DNA of 64,000 nucleotides from Bacteroidia bacterium (GCA_026391215.1 JAPLDX010000051.1:1-64000); one strand, 5' to 3'. Positions 48,601-60,244 are shown, counted from the first letter of the stretch. Notes: generated from the sequence alone by a model not told the origin. A program made the numbers and translations.

Positions 48601-51600
48601 CAGGACAAGAAGCTACAAATAATTTTATTTCTAAGGTTTACAAGAATAATTGCACGCAAACCAATAAAAATCCCGATCAGCCAAAGAATCTAAGTTATGA
48701 AATCAGGAATAAAGATGCTCTCCTGAAATGGGACAGAGTTACCACTGATGAAACCTCCACTAAATCCTTAACCTATAATATCAGAGTGGGCAGAAAAAGC
48801 GGATCTTCAGAAGTTGTTTCACCTCAGGCTGCTTCTGGCGGATTCAGACGAGTTGCAGCAATGGGAAATAATCAGCTGGATACGATTTTCACTTTTAAAA
48901 ACCTGCGTTGGGATACAACTTATTATGCAAGCGTACAGGCTGTGGATAATTCATTTAAAGGCGGACCATTTTCAGATGAGGTACATTTTAAAATTAGTCC
49001 GGTTCAACCCTCACAACTATCTGCAACCCACATAAGCAACAGTTCTGTCTTACTTAAGTGGAAAAGGGGAAATGGCGATCGCTGCATTGTTTTTGCGAAA
49101 GAAGGTAACAACGGGACATCTAATCCTCTAAACAATACAACCTTCTATGCTAACTCAGTATTCGGTGAAGGATCACCTCTTGGCACTGGATGGTATTGTA
49201 TTTACAAGGGTGAGGCAGATTCAGTTTTGCTTAGTGGGTTAAATCCGCAAATTAATTACATTATTCATGCTATTGAATTTCAGGGCAAAGTTGGTTCAGA
49301 GATTTATGCTAAAACGGTAACCACTGAAAATATTTTTATTTTTAGTGCAGGATTATTCACTGAACAAGCCAATATTGTAATTACAGGTGTTCAGCAGGGT
49401 TCAGTTGCCTGGGGAGATTATGATAATGACGGTTTCACTGATTTTTTGTTGACCGGACAAGATACAGCAGGCAACTTTGTTTCAAAAATCTATCGCAATA
49501 ATGGAGATAATACTTTTACTGAGCAAACTACTGTCTCATTACCGGGTGTGATAAATAGTTCAGTTGCATGGGGTGATTTTAACAACGATGGATATCTGGA
49601 TATTTTATTGACTGGTTTCACAAAGACAATCTCACCCTGGACAGGAATTTCAAAAATATTTAAAAACAATGGTGATAACACTTTTTCAGAACAAACCGGA
49701 TTATCATTAAAAGGTGTCTCTACCAGTTCGGCTGCATTGGGTGATTATGACAATGATGGTTACCTGGACATTTTACTGACTGGTTATTCAGGTTCAAACG
49801 GGATCTCAAAAATATATCATAACAATGGAGATGATACTTTTACAGAACAAACAACAGTATCATTAACTGGAGTTCAATTAAGCTCGACTGCCTGGGGCGA
49901 TTATGATTCAGACGGTTATCTTGATATCCTGCTAGCCGGATCAGATGCAAATTATCCTAATTACAATCCTATAACAAAGATATACCACAACAACGGGGAC
50001 AATACTTTTACCCCATTGACCGGAGTTTCTCTCAGAGGTTTATATCAAGGATCTGTTTCCTGGTGCGACTATAACAACGACTGTAAACAGGATATTCTAT
50101 TGACCGGCTATAGTTATTCGACGTGGACTGGTATTGCTAAAATATACAAGAATGATGGCAGCAATTCCTTTACAGAACAAACCGGCATTTCATTAACAGG
50201 AGTTTATTTGAGCTCTGCTGCCTGGGGCGATTATGACAACGATGGCTATCCGGACATATTGCTGACCGGAACTGCTGAAAAATGGCCAAATTACAATCCG
50301 GTTTCCAAAATCTATCACAATAATGGTGACAATACTTTTTCAGAACAAACCGGTATGTCTCTGGCCGGAGTTTATAACAGTAGTGTTGCCTGGAGTGATT
50401 ACGATAACGACGGCGACCTGGACATTCTGCTGGCAGGACTGGATGAGAATGGCAGTGCAATTTCCAGGCTATATCGTAACAACCTGATTATGAAGGCAGG
50501 AGTAAGTAAGTCTAATGTCCGGCCCGATGCTCCAACAGGATTGTCAAGTTCTGTAACCCCTGGAAATATAAAGGTGACATGGATCCCTGTCAGTAACGAT
50601 GAAACTCCAGCCAAAACCATGAGCTATAATCTGAGATATAAATTTAAAAATGAAACCCGATGGAAATTTGCACCAGAGGCAGAAGAAAATGGTTACAGGG
50701 GCATTCCGGCAATGGGGAATATTCAATTAAATAAAAGTTTTAACCTTAGAAACTTACCATCCGGAACTTATTACTGGCAGATCCAGGCTGTTGACCAGGG
50801 ATATGCCGGAGGAGTATGGTCAGCCGTTGATTCATTTGTTGTAAGAAATACTCAGGCTTTCTTTAATGCTGATACTGTGTGCCAGGGATTACCTACAAAC
50901 TTTACGGACCAGTCTGTTTCTGAAGATGGAATTGCCTCATGGAAATGGGATTTCAATGACGGGACAACATCAGTCATCCAAAACCCATCACACATCTTTC
51001 CCGCAGGGGGGGCATACAATGTTAAGCTGGTTATTACAAGTAATGCCGGGATAAAAGATTCTCTTGAAAAAAGTATTATTGTCAAATTTAAACCTGTAAC
51101 AGGATTTAATGCTCTGACAACATGCCAGGGGACTCCTACAGCAATCACCAATAACACTATTATTAACGGACTGACCATAACTACCTGGGAATGGGACTTT
51201 GGTGACGGACAGTCATCGACAATCCAACAGCCTGCGGCTCATGGATTTCTAAATGCAGGGGATTACTCTATTAAATTGAAAGCTGTAGCGGATAACGGAT
51301 GTGCTGATTCGACAAAAAAAACAGTTACTGTAGGGAGTTATCCGATTGCTGCTATTACGACCAGTTCTTCCCTCACGTTTTGTGAAGGTGATAGTATAGT
51401 CCTGTCTGTTGGGAATAACAGCAATTATTTCTATCAGTGGCTGATAGAAGGTACAGGGATCACAAATGGTGATTCAAGCAGTTATGTTGCAAAATCGTCA
51501 GGTAAATATTCGGTTGAAGTAGTGAATCTGAAAGGCAACTGCAAAACGACATCATCGGAAGTTACGGTGACTGCAAAGGACACGCCTTACAAGCCTGTAC

Positions 51601-52370
51601 TTGCATCCCCGGACTACCAACAGGGGAGATGTCCGGGAGTAGATCCTGTAAGGCTGAGTGCAGATCAGTCAGTTACCGGTTATCACTATCTGTGGTACAA
51701 AGACGGGCAGCCGCGGCTAAACGATACTTTATCATATCTGGATCTGTATGAAAAGGGTCTTTACAGGCTGGAAGCAAACCTGAAAGGATGCAAAGCTGAA
51801 TCGGGGATCTTTACTATTGATTTTCCTGACGCTCCTGTAAAGCCGTTACTGTATGTCAGGGGGCCGGTAGTATGGTATATGGCATCGAGTAACAATAACG
51901 CGGATTATTACAGGTGGTACCGAAACAATGAGCTGATAACGGGTGCGAACAGGTTCATTTATGTAGCAAACAAGACGTTGGGGACATATAAGGTTGCAAT
52001 AGGCAATGAATCGGAATGTTTTACGTTTAGTGATGAAATCGCCATTCCTATCTCCAAATCAGAAATGACCAATTTCTATATTCCCAAAGAATACCTGGTT
52101 GGAGAAGATATTGATCTTTTCGAAAGCCTGAAGATATATCCCAATCCTACCCCTGGAGTATTTACAATAGACATGAATAATGATGTATTTGGAGAATTAT
52201 CAGTTGATATCCTCTCCGAACAGGGGAAAGACATACTTAATATCAAATTCGATAAAACAACTGAGCATTTCTCAAGAGAGATTGATATGAGCGGGCAACC
52301 TGAAGGACTTTATATCCTTAATCTGTTCATTGATAAGTATTTCGCAACGAGGAAAGTAATAGTAGAGTAA
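45687..52370 (+). CDS. Giant secreted protein: three 7-blade FG-GAP propellers, Fn3-like, PKD, Ig-like, T9SS tail
   Basis: 2227 residues from ATG 45687 (an upstream TTG is rejected because the signal peptide starts here). Signal peptide 1-25. Three FG-GAP/VCBS blocks (DNA about 45760-46850, 47550-48650, 49350-50490) each hold exactly seven copies of the unit with WGDYDNDGxLDILLTG, i.e. a Ca-binding DxDxDG loop. Each block is followed by Fn3-like modules (two after blocks 1 and 2, one after block 3). Then two PKD domains (WKWDFNDGT, WEWDFGDGQ), three Ig-like modules and a type A sorting domain (LKIYPNPTPGVFTIDM). Function: cell-surface adhesin or ligand-binding scaffold, exported by T9SS. Confidence 0.93.
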   Translation: MKRILQKRQILICFLILLTIDLWPQTFTDSGISLPGVSSSSVAWGDYDNDGDQDILLSGQSASGYISKIYRNEGSNIFTEQTGISLTGVTTGSVSWADYDNDGDQDILLTGWFTGSYLARIWRNNGDNTFTEQSDISLTGVSNSSAAWADYDNDGDLDLLVAGNGPLGLSPRIYRNNGNNTFAEETGISLSGASSGSVAWGDYDNDGDLDILMSGASESGYITKIYLNNGNNSFTEQTGISLTGVNFGSVAWGDYDNDGNLDILLTGQQPSGAVSKIYHNNGNSTFTEQTGISLKNVDLSSVAWGDYNNDGNMDILLTGESDSGRVSKIYCNNGDNTFTELTGISLAGVYQSACAWGDYDNDGDLDILLTGKDENDNIISKIYRNNIVTANTRPSAPANLQTVVNNGIVTFKWDKATDSQTPADGLSYNLYVYESGQSNYKCPPHAFRESDALNGMRLISKNGNIQWNANGYTLKDLAPDKTYYWSVQAIDGGFLGGNFAAEQSFTVPLFRPHEQANCIKVTNIQDNQATVTWAGGGGTKRALFIKPATSGTADPVDNTTYDINSLTPGGWECVYNGTECTTVITGLTVNTDYMIQVVEYNGTTGNEMYLTTTDIKNPASFSTVFTEQSGIALRPTTNTAASWGDYDNDEYLDILLSGFTYDGCRSMIFRNNGDNTFTEQTGIEMEGVTYSSAAWGDYDNDSLLDVLLTGLQWASPSPFYYSKIYKNNGDNTFTEQKGISLPGVISGSVAWGDYDKDGFQDFLLTGQTSSGYISKIYRNNQDNTFTEQKGISLTGVWLSSVSWGDYDNDGNLDILLTGAAGSGPISKIYRNNGNNTFTEQTGISLQRVQNSSAAWGDYDNDGYLDILLTGTNLVNYSKIYHNNGDNTFTELTGISLISVSSGSAAWGDYDNDGDLDVLLTGNSSSGSVSKIYRNNGDNTFNDQTNILFPGVSASSVAWGDYDNDGDLDLLITGQEATNNFISKVYKNNCTQTNKNPDQPKNLSYEIRNKDALLKWDRVTTDETSTKSLTYNIRVGRKSGSSEVVSPQAASGGFRRVAAMGNNQLDTIFTFKNLRWDTTYYASVQAVDNSFKGGPFSDEVHFKISPVQPSQLSATHISNSSVLLKWKRGNGDRCIVFAKEGNNGTSNPLNNTTFYANSVFGEGSPLGTGWYCIYKGEADSVLLSGLNPQINYIIHAIEFQGKVGSEIYAKTVTTENIFIFSAGLFTEQANIVITGVQQGSVAWGDYDNDGFTDFLLTGQDTAGNFVSKIYRNNGDNTFTEQTTVSLPGVINSSVAWGDFNNDGYLDILLTGFTKTISPWTGISKIFKNNGDNTFSEQTGLSLKGVSTSSAALGDYDNDGYLDILLTGYSGSNGISKIYHNNGDDTFTEQTTVSLTGVQLSSTAWGDYDSDGYLDILLAGSDANYPNYNPITKIYHNNGDNTFTPLTGVSLRGLYQGSVSWCDYNNDCKQDILLTGYSYSTWTGIAKIYKNDGSNSFTEQTGISLTGVYLSSAAWGDYDNDGYPDILLTGTAEKWPNYNPVSKIYHNNGDNTFSEQTGMSLAGVYNSSVAWSDYDNDGDLDILLAGLDENGSAISRLYRNNLIMKAGVSKSNVRPDAPTGLSSSVTPGNIKVTWIPVSNDETPAKTMSYNLRYKFKNETRWKFAPEAEENGYRGIPAMGNIQLNKSFNLRNLPSGTYYWQIQAVDQGYAGGVWSAVDSFVVRNTQAFFNADTVCQGLPTNFTDQSVSEDGIASWKWDFNDGTTSVIQNPSHIFPAGGAYNVKLVITSNAGIKDSLEKSIIVKFKPVTGFNALTTCQGTPTAITNNTIINGLTITTWEWDFGDGQSSTIQQPAAHGFLNAGDYSIKLKAVADNGCADSTKKTVTVGSYPIAAITTSSSLTFCEGDSIVLSVGNNSNYFYQWLIEGTGITNGDSSSYVAKSSGKYSVEVVNLKGNCKTTSSEVTVTAKDTPYKPVLASPDYQQGRCPGVDPVRLSADQSVTGYHYLWYKDGQPRLNDTLSYLDLYEKGLYRLEANLKGCKAESGIFTIDFPDAPVKPLLYVRGPVVWYMASSNNNADYYRWYRNNELITGANRFIYVANKTLGTYKVAIGNESECFTFSDEIAIPISKSEMTNFYIPKEYLVGEDIDLFESLKIYPNPTPGVFTIDMNNDVFGELSVDILSEQGKDILNIKFDKTTEHFSREIDMSGQPEGLYILNLFIDKYFATRKVIVE

Positions 52371-52392
52371 AAAGATGTTCCGCGTTCCTTGT

Positions 52393-53145
52393 TCAGCGTT
52401 CAATGTTAATCCTGTTTCTTACAGTATTCCATGTTCCGGTTATTAAGAAACTCTCTTCCATATAGCTTGTCATCTTTTCAAATCTTTTCATCGGAACTGC
52501 AAAAGTAAGTACATCTTCAGGCACGCATGGACGTGCTGAAGGATCAAACATTCCAATAACTACCCGCTGCCGTTCCGACATACTTTCCAGGTAAGGATAA
52601 TGGATCATTGTACCGCAGCCTGATCCGAAAGGAGTAATCGTTCCATTTGGTTCTGTCTGGTCAAAATTTGCCAGAGTGAATAATCCCGATAATATATCAG
52701 GCCGGGCAAAAAAGATAACAACCTCCGGATTATCATTCACTGTAAGATTATCCCATCTCTTAAAAACTATATTTTTATCTTTAACAGGTAATGTTTTTTG
52801 GTTTTTCATCAGATCTTTTACCATGGCAGGTGTTTTGATATACCGTTCTCCTTCCATCTGATCGTTGCCGCATGAAAGAAAATATTCAAATCCGGGTCTC
52901 ATCTTATCTGTGAAGCCAAGATATCTTTTAGCACCGCCACACATAACTCTTTCAGCATTATAAACCAGCGATTTGCCGTTTCTCACTTTGGCAAGCTCAC
53001 AGATAATACAACTTCTTCCTTTTGGTTTCTCTGCCCATTCCGCGCCACCATTACCTTCGGTGTAATAAAAAACAATCGGAAGCTCAGTATTTCCGAAGTA
53101 CTTCTTCCATAATTTGAGGAATGTTTCTTTTAATAAGATATTCAT
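52393..53145 (-). CDS. DUF169 domain protein
   Basis: 250 residues. The COG2043/DUF169 pattern is clear: LPIVFYYTEGNGG, a Cys-rich part (GRSCIICELAKVRNGKSLVY, RVMCGGAKRYLGF), VVIFFARPDILSGLF and GSGCGTMIHYPY. Conserved Cys suggest metal or cluster binding, but the biochemical role is unknown. Cytoplasmic, single gene, convergent with the giant T9SS gene. Confidence 0.85.
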   Translation of the reverse strand: MNILLKETFLKLWKKYFGNTELPIVFYYTEGNGGAEWAEKPKGRSCIICELAKVRNGKSLVYNAERVMCGGAKRYLGFTDKMRPGFEYFLSCGNDQMEGERYIKTPAMVKDLMKNQKTLPVKDKNIVFKRWDNLTVNDNPEVVIFFARPDILSGLFTLANFDQTEPNGTITPFGSGCGTMIHYPYLESMSERQRVVIGMFDPSARPCVPEDVLTFAVPMKRFEKMTSYMEESFLITGTWNTVRNRINIER

Positions 53146-53652
<507 letters not shown>

Positions 53653-53696
53653 GGTAAGGCGGCGCAAATTACATAATTATTTCTAAAATCAGGTTT

Positions 53697-54731
53697 TTAT
53701 GAGATTTCCCCGGCCAATGATATACCCAGACACCTGATAACTTTCTCTCTTAATGAGCAGGTACCAAGCAGGAACATTAGTTTTGTCACAGAAGCTTCTG
53801 AAGTAATGTCCTTGCCTCCGATAACACCAGCCGCCAGCATTTCTCGGCTTGTTTCATATAAACCCATTTCCACACTGCCGCCATGACACTGTGTTACATT
53901 GAAAATGATACCTCCCCTGTCAATAAAAGATTTAAGATCATCAAGAAACCACTTATAGGTTGGCGCATTGCCGGAGCCAAATGTTTCAACGATGAGTCCT
54001 TTCAACCCCTTTGTATTGATAACTGCCTGCACAAAATTTCTGTTTATGCCCGGGAAAAGCTTCAGAATGGCAACATTATTGTCAAATGATTTATGGACTT
54101 TCAGCTTTGTGTTTCTGCCGGGATACCTGATATCGTCAAAATTATATTTCAGGTGTAATCCGACTTCCGCCAGCGGTGGATAATTTGGTGAGTTAAAGGC
54201 ATCAAAATGCTCGGCACTTAATTTAGTGGTGCGGTTCCCTCGTGTAAGTTCGTTGTCGAAATAGATGCAAACCTCCGGGGCATAAGGTGACCCCTTTTCC
54301 TGTGCAGCAGCAATCTCGATTGATGTGATAAGGTTTTCCCTCCCATCTGTCCGCGGAAGGCCGATTGGCAGTTGAGATCCTGTAAATATTACCGGCTTTG
54401 AAAGATTGCCAAGCATATAGCTCAGGGCTGAAGCTGAATACGCCATCGTATCTGTTCCATGCAGGACAACAAATCCGTCAAAACGATCGTAATTATCTTC
54501 AATTGTCTCAGCCATTTTTATCCACATCTCCGGATCAATATTTGAAGAGTCCCTGACAGGATCAAATGAAACAGACTGGAGATCAATTCCGAAACTGTTT
54601 AGCACTGGAACATGATCAGTTATATGCTTAAAATCGATTGGCACAAGGGAGCCCGTTTTCGGATCATGTACCATCCCGATCGTTCCGCCTGTATAAATAA
54701 TAAGGACCGATATCTCTTTATTCTTATTCAT
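53697..54731 (-). CDS. ansA: Type I L-asparaginase
   Basis: 344 residues from ATG 54731; a TTG start at 54770 would overlap tatD. Threonine triad motifs YTGGTIGM (N-terminus) and VLHGTDTMAYSA, plus GSQLPIGLPRTDGREN. No signal peptide, so the cytoplasmic, type I form, hydrolysing L-asparagine to aspartate and ammonia. Operon with tatD and gdhA (8-base gap), a small nitrogen set joining ammonia release and assimilation. Confidence 0.93.
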   Translation of the reverse strand: MNKNKEISVLIIYTGGTIGMVHDPKTGSLVPIDFKHITDHVPVLNSFGIDLQSVSFDPVRDSSNIDPEMWIKMAETIEDNYDRFDGFVVLHGTDTMAYSASALSYMLGNLSKPVIFTGSQLPIGLPRTDGRENLITSIEIAAAQEKGSPYAPEVCIYFDNELTRGNRTTKLSAEHFDAFNSPNYPPLAEVGLHLKYNFDDIRYPGRNTKLKVHKSFDNNVAILKLFPGINRNFVQAVINTKGLKGLIVETFGSGNAPTYKWFLDDLKSFIDRGGIIFNVTQCHGGSVEMGLYETSREMLAAGVIGGKDITSEASVTKLMFLLGTCSLREKVIRCLGISLAGEIS

Positions 54732-54738
54732 GAGTTCT

Positions 54739-55505
54739 TCAGATATTGAAAAGCCGGCAAGAATTTTCAAAGGTGACGGAAGCAGTCTCTTCCTCTGTCA
54801 TTTTCAAAATCTCTGCAAGTCTTCTATTTATTATGCAAATATACAAACTCTCATTTCTTTTTCCCCTGTAAGGATCCGGGGTGAGATATGGAGAATCCGT
54901 TTCAAGTATAATGTGCTCAATACCAACTTTTTTCACTATTTCAGCCAATCCGGAGTTCTTAAATGTAAGCGGTCCCCCGATTCCGATCTTAAATCCCCTG
55001 AGGAGAGCTTTTTCTGCATCTTCCATATTTCCTGAAAATGCATGGAACACTCCCTTGAGTTCCTGGCCTTTAAATTCATCAAGAACAGAAAATATTTCCG
55101 GAAACGATTTCCTGGCATGAATTACTACCGGTAATCCTTTACTGATCGCAAAAATAATCTGCCTTCTGAAGGCTTCAATTTGTTCTTTCAGATGAGATAC
55201 ATCCCAGTACATATCAATACCAATCTCCCCAATTGCAATGAATTCATGCTTCCGGGAAATCTCTTCAAGAATTTCAACCTTTTCAATGTAATCATCCCGG
55301 ACTGAAGTAGGATGAAGTCCTATCATAGGGTAGCAGATACCTTTATGTTTCTCTGCTGCAGCGATCATCAGATCGACAGACTGCAGATCAATATTGGGCA
55401 TCAGGAGCTTTACCACGTCCCCGGCAACAGCCCTGGCAATCATCTCATCCCTGTCGGGATCAAATTCGGAAAGGTAAAGATGGGTATGTGTATCAGCCAG
55501 CTGCA

Positions 55506-55506
<1 letters not shown>
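54739..55506 (-). CDS. tatD: TatD-family metal-dependent hydrolase
   Basis: 255 residues. Metal ligands in LADTHTHLYL, GEIGIDMYWD, VIHARKSF, VFHAFSG and LETDSPYL. Family enzymes are 3'-5' exonucleases or DNases in repair and RNA quality control. Its ATG overlaps the gdhA stop by one base (TGATG), giving translational coupling. Confidence 0.93.
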
Positions 55507-56864
<1,358 letters not shown>

Positions 56865-56877
56865 CTAATATGTATAT

Positions 56878-56885
56878 CAAAATTA
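56878..56885 (-). promoter_or_regulatory. -7 box of gdhA
   Basis: On the minus strand TAATTTTG matches TAnnTTTG; predicted leader about 25 bases. No clear TTTG at -33. Confidence 0.4.
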
Positions 56886-56955
56886 TAAAAACTAAGAATA
56901 CCAGATCCTCTGTTGATAATAATTTATTTAATAAGTGTTATTTAAAAACCTCTGG

Positions 56956-58065
56956 TCAGGAAATCCTGTATAAATTTCCGGGATAGCATTTTATCAGCCC
57001 TTTGAATTCCATCTGCAAGAGGAGGGAAGACAGTTTAAAAACAGGCATATCAAGGGACCTGCAGATTGAATCGATTGTCATTTCGCTTTCACCGGATAAT
57101 AATTCATAAATTGATTTTTCACTGTCATCAAGATCTGAGAACAGGGTTCTCTGGACCGGTGGCCGTAACTTTTCAGGGGTCCAGTTCAGGAAATATTCAA
57201 TATCATCGGAATTTTCAATAAGTGCTGCTTTATTACTTTTTATCAGCTGGTTACATCCGGCTGACCATTGATCTTCAGGTCTCCCCGGAACAGCAAATAC
57301 ATCACGGTTGTATGAATTTGCTATGTCGGCAGTGATAAGCGCTCCTCCTTTTTTTCCGGACTGGACAACAAGCGTGGCATCCGACAGACCTGCAATAACC
57401 CTGTTCCTCTTGATAAAATTGTTGCGTTCAGGCAATGCATCGGAGAAAAAATCAGTAAGTAATCCGCCATTCTTAAGCATAGCATCAGCTACAGGTTTGT
57501 GAATGGCGGGGTATATCGTTTTAAAGCCATGCGCAAGAACCCCTACAGTCTGCAGGTTGTTTGACAGAGCTGCTTTGTGCGAGGTAATGTCAATACCGTA
57601 AGCTAGTCCGCTTATTATTATAAGGTCAGGATGTCCGGCAGCCAAACCTGCAATAATTTTTTCACATATTTCCTTTCCTCCGGAGGTGGCGCTTCGGGTT
57701 CCTACTATGCTGATAATTCTGGATGCGTTAAGGTCACAATTGCCTTTAAAGAAGAAAACCACCGGAGAATCGTCACACTGACGCAGCCTGTAGGGATAAT
57801 CGTTATCAAGATAGAAAAAAGTCCTGATATTATGTTTTGTCACATATTCAGCTTCTTTCTCTGCGGTATTAAGATATGAATGATCGCTTATATATTTTGC
57901 CAGGCCGGAACCAATACCCGGAATTTTAGTGAGTGCACGATAAGATTCATGAAATATGCTTTCAACATTCCCGAAATGGGAAACAAGTTTCCGGGCGTTA
58001 ATATCACCGATCCGCGGAATGAGGCCTAAAGCTATTTTGTGCTTAAGCAAAACTTCTTCCGGCAT
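56956..58065 (-). CDS. dprA: DNA processing protein DprA
   Basis: 369 residues from ATG 58065 (the extended frame to 58116 has no family content). N-terminal HhH-like region (LGLIPRIGDINARKLVSHFG, IPGIGSGLAKYI), Rossmann-like DprA core (GTRSATSGG, ISGLAYGIDITSHKAAL, FIKRNRVIAGLSD, AVPGRP) and C-terminal winged helix. Loads RecA on incoming single-stranded DNA in transformation. It sits alone between the two glutamate dehydrogenase genes. Confidence 0.95.
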   Translation of the reverse strand: MPEEVLLKHKIALGLIPRIGDINARKLVSHFGNVESIFHESYRALTKIPGIGSGLAKYISDHSYLNTAEKEAEYVTKHNIRTFFYLDNDYPYRLRQCDDSPVVFFFKGNCDLNASRIISIVGTRSATSGGKEICEKIIAGLAAGHPDLIIISGLAYGIDITSHKAALSNNLQTVGVLAHGFKTIYPAIHKPVADAMLKNGGLLTDFFSDALPERNNFIKRNRVIAGLSDATLVVQSGKKGGALITADIANSYNRDVFAVPGRPEDQWSAGCNQLIKSNKAALIENSDDIEYFLNWTPEKLRPPVQRTLFSDLDDSEKSIYELLSGESEMTIDSICRSLDMPVFKLSSLLLQMEFKGLIKCYPGNLYRIS

Positions 58066-58124
58066 AGCACAAAGAATTGAGACACGTAAATATAAAAAAA
58101 ATAACCCAATCCTCATAACAACAC

Positions 58125-58263
58125 GTACCCATCCCCCAATCCCTCGCTCCGCTCAGGATTTGCCCCCTTCCCTGGTGAACCAAGGAAGGGGGCAAAATCA
58201 CTGGTATACAATAAAATATCCCCCTCATTGCGAAGCAGGGAGGGGGACAAAGGGGGTGGGTAC
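58125..58263. repeat. C-rich inverted-repeat (REP-like) element between dprA and gdh
   Basis: Ends GTACCCATCCCCC (58125-) and GGGGGTGGGTAC (-58263) are near-complementary. Inside, GCCCCCTTCC (58162-58171) and GGAAGGGGGC (58184-58193) form a long hairpin, and a second C-rich hairpin lies at about 58219-58247. Similar to the element after groEL. Confidence 0.65.
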
Positions 58264-58274
58264 ATAAAACTCCC

Positions 58275-59612
58275 CTAGATTACTCCCATATCGAGCATTG
58301 AATTTGCTACTTTCAGGAACCCTGCAATATTTGCACCTTTTACATAGTCAACATAACCATCTTCCTGCTTGCCATAATTTAGGCACTGGCCATGAATATT
58401 TTTCATGATCTCATGCAGACGGTCGTCAACTTCCTTGCTTCCCCATCTGAGCTTCATAGCGTTCTGTGTCATTTCAAGCCCTGATGTGGCAACGCCTCCT
58501 GCATTCACAGCTTTTCCGGGAGCAAATAATATTTTGTTTTTATGAAATGCTTCTACAGCTTCAGGGGTACAGCCCATGTTAGATATTTCGGCTGCCAGCA
58601 TAACCCCATTCTTTATAAGGATTGCGGCATCCTTATCATCAAGCTCATTCTGGGTGGCACACGGCAGAGCGATATCAACTTTCACCTCCCATGGTCTCTT
58701 ACCTTCATGAAACTCAACTCCTTCAAATGCATAGGAATATGGCTTGACAATATCCTGGTTGGAAGCACGCAATTCAAGCATATAGTCAATCTTTTTACCA
58801 GAAATTCCGTCCGGATCATATACATAACCATCAGGACCGGAGATTGTTACAACCTTAGCTCCAAGCTCGGATGCCTTAAGTGCAGCACCCCATGCCACGT
58901 TGCCGAAACCTGAAATTGAAATAGTTTTGCCTTTAAGGGATTCATTCTTTGTTGCAAGCATCTCCTGAACAAAATAGATGCCACCAAAGCCTGTTGCCTC
59001 AGGACGAACGAGCGATCCTCCCCAGTTGCTACCCTTACCTGTCAGAACACCTGTATGATCACCCTTCAGCTTTTTATACATACCATAAAGGAATCCGATT
59101 TCACGTCCGCCAACACCGATGTCACCAGCTGGAACATCAACTTCAGGACCGATATATTTCCACAGTTCCAGCATAAATGACTGACAGAAACGCATTACTT
59201 CTGGATTTGATTTACCTTTAGGATCGAAGTCAGAACCGCCCTTTGCGCCTCCCATAGGGAGAGTGGTAAGAGCATTCTTGAATATCTGCTCAAAACCAAG
59301 GAACTTCAGAATAGAGAGCGTAACACTGGGGTGGAAGCGAAGCCCTCCCTTATAAGGACCGATGGCATTATTGAACTGAACCCTGTATCCAAGATTAATC
59401 CTTACATTTCCTTCGTCATCAATCCATGGTACCTTGAAGGTGAAAATACGATCAGGCTCAATTATCCTTTCAATAATATTTGCCGATTCAAACTGAGGGT
59501 TTTCGTTATAAACCTCCTCAATGGATTCAACTACTTCCCTTACTGCCTGCAAATACTCAACCTCTCCGGGATGCTTCTTTTCGAGGTTGTTCATAATTTT
59601 ATCTACGTTCAT
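58275..59612 (-). CDS. gdhB: Second glutamate dehydrogenase (probably NAD-dependent)
   Basis: 445 residues, visibly a close paralogue of the copy at 55.5 kb in the first 200 residues. The cofactor region differs: SGFGNVAWGA then VVTISGPDGYVYDP, matching the NAD-specific Clostridium symbiosum enzyme as I recall it. This suggests a catabolic, NAD-linked role beside a biosynthetic NADP form, as in Bacteroides species with gdhA and gdhB. The substrate motifs are intact. Its own promoter was not found. Confidence 0.93.
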   Translation of the reverse strand: MNVDKIMNNLEKKHPGEVEYLQAVREVVESIEEVYNENPQFESANIIERIIEPDRIFTFKVPWIDDEGNVRINLGYRVQFNNAIGPYKGGLRFHPSVTLSILKFLGFEQIFKNALTTLPMGGAKGGSDFDPKGKSNPEVMRFCQSFMLELWKYIGPEVDVPAGDIGVGGREIGFLYGMYKKLKGDHTGVLTGKGSNWGGSLVRPEATGFGGIYFVQEMLATKNESLKGKTISISGFGNVAWGAALKASELGAKVVTISGPDGYVYDPDGISGKKIDYMLELRASNQDIVKPYSYAFEGVEFHEGKRPWEVKVDIALPCATQNELDDKDAAILIKNGVMLAAEISNMGCTPEAVEAFHKNKILFAPGKAVNAGGVATSGLEMTQNAMKLRWGSKEVDDRLHEIMKNIHGQCLNYGKQEDGYVDYVKGANIAGFLKVANSMLDMGVI

Positions 59613-59717
59613 GATATAATAATATTTTAGGTTATTGATTTAAAATCAGGGAATACAAAGTTCCAGCCTATTTTATTCATTAAAAATGATTTAATTCATA
59701 TTATTAACAGGAGAACC

Positions 59718-60200
59718 TTACGCTTTCGGAGCAAAAGTATTAAGTGAAAAGAAGAGCTTTGATTTCTGTTCTTTCGTAAGCGCACTTATATACACCGGGG
59801 GGTATTTTGCAACTCCCTGTCCCATTTGTTGAAAAAGGATAATACTCTTTACCAGGCCAAAAAACCTGGATTCAGTCTTATATCCTGCAAAAGTTCTTTT
59901 ATTAATTTCAACAGAGTTCTTTTTCCCGCTGACAATTCCTGAAATAAAGTATCTGAATACTAATTTCTCTCCCTCATCGGAAAAGAAAACAAACTGATAA
60001 TTAAGGATCAGAGGGAAGAAAGCAATGATGAGCCATATAGCAACAAGTACTACTGTACAGGCCGTATCACTTATTCCAAGAACAGGAAATTTTATCAGTT
60101 TTGCCACATAGGTAAGTGCAACATAGGCCAGTAATATAACTGTTGTTATGAAAAGTTTAATTCTGACATTGATGATTGTTTTGCTGTTATCGAAGGTCAT
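59718..60200 (-). CDS. Small membrane protein, PH-like
   Basis: 160 residues. Two membrane helices (about 14-34 and 46-68), then beta-rich segments (YQFVFFSDEGEKLVFRYF, VEINKRTFAGYKTESRF) and a C-terminal helix. The layout matches the protein at 19.3 kb and small bacterial PH-like membrane proteins. Lies between gdh and tadA on the same strand. Function unknown. Confidence 0.6.
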   Translation of the reverse strand: MTFDNSKTIINVRIKLFITTVILLAYVALTYVAKLIKFPVLGISDTACTVVLVAIWLIIAFFPLILNYQFVFFSDEGEKLVFRYFISGIVSGKKNSVEINKRTFAGYKTESRFFGLVKSIILFQQMGQGVAKYPPVYISALTKEQKSKLFFSLNTFAPKA

Positions 60201-60244
60201 GGTTAAAAATTTTAGTAAACTTAACCTCTTTTTTCCAAATAACC

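Noticed and set aside
45760..50490. CRISPR-like regular repeats
   Set aside because: The periodic DNA is coding: each unit is an FG-GAP blade of one long open frame, with degenerate third positions.
58043..58228. Minus-strand frame with PPSLVHQGRGQ
   Set aside because: Covers the C-rich repeat element and the dprA start; low-complexity shadow.
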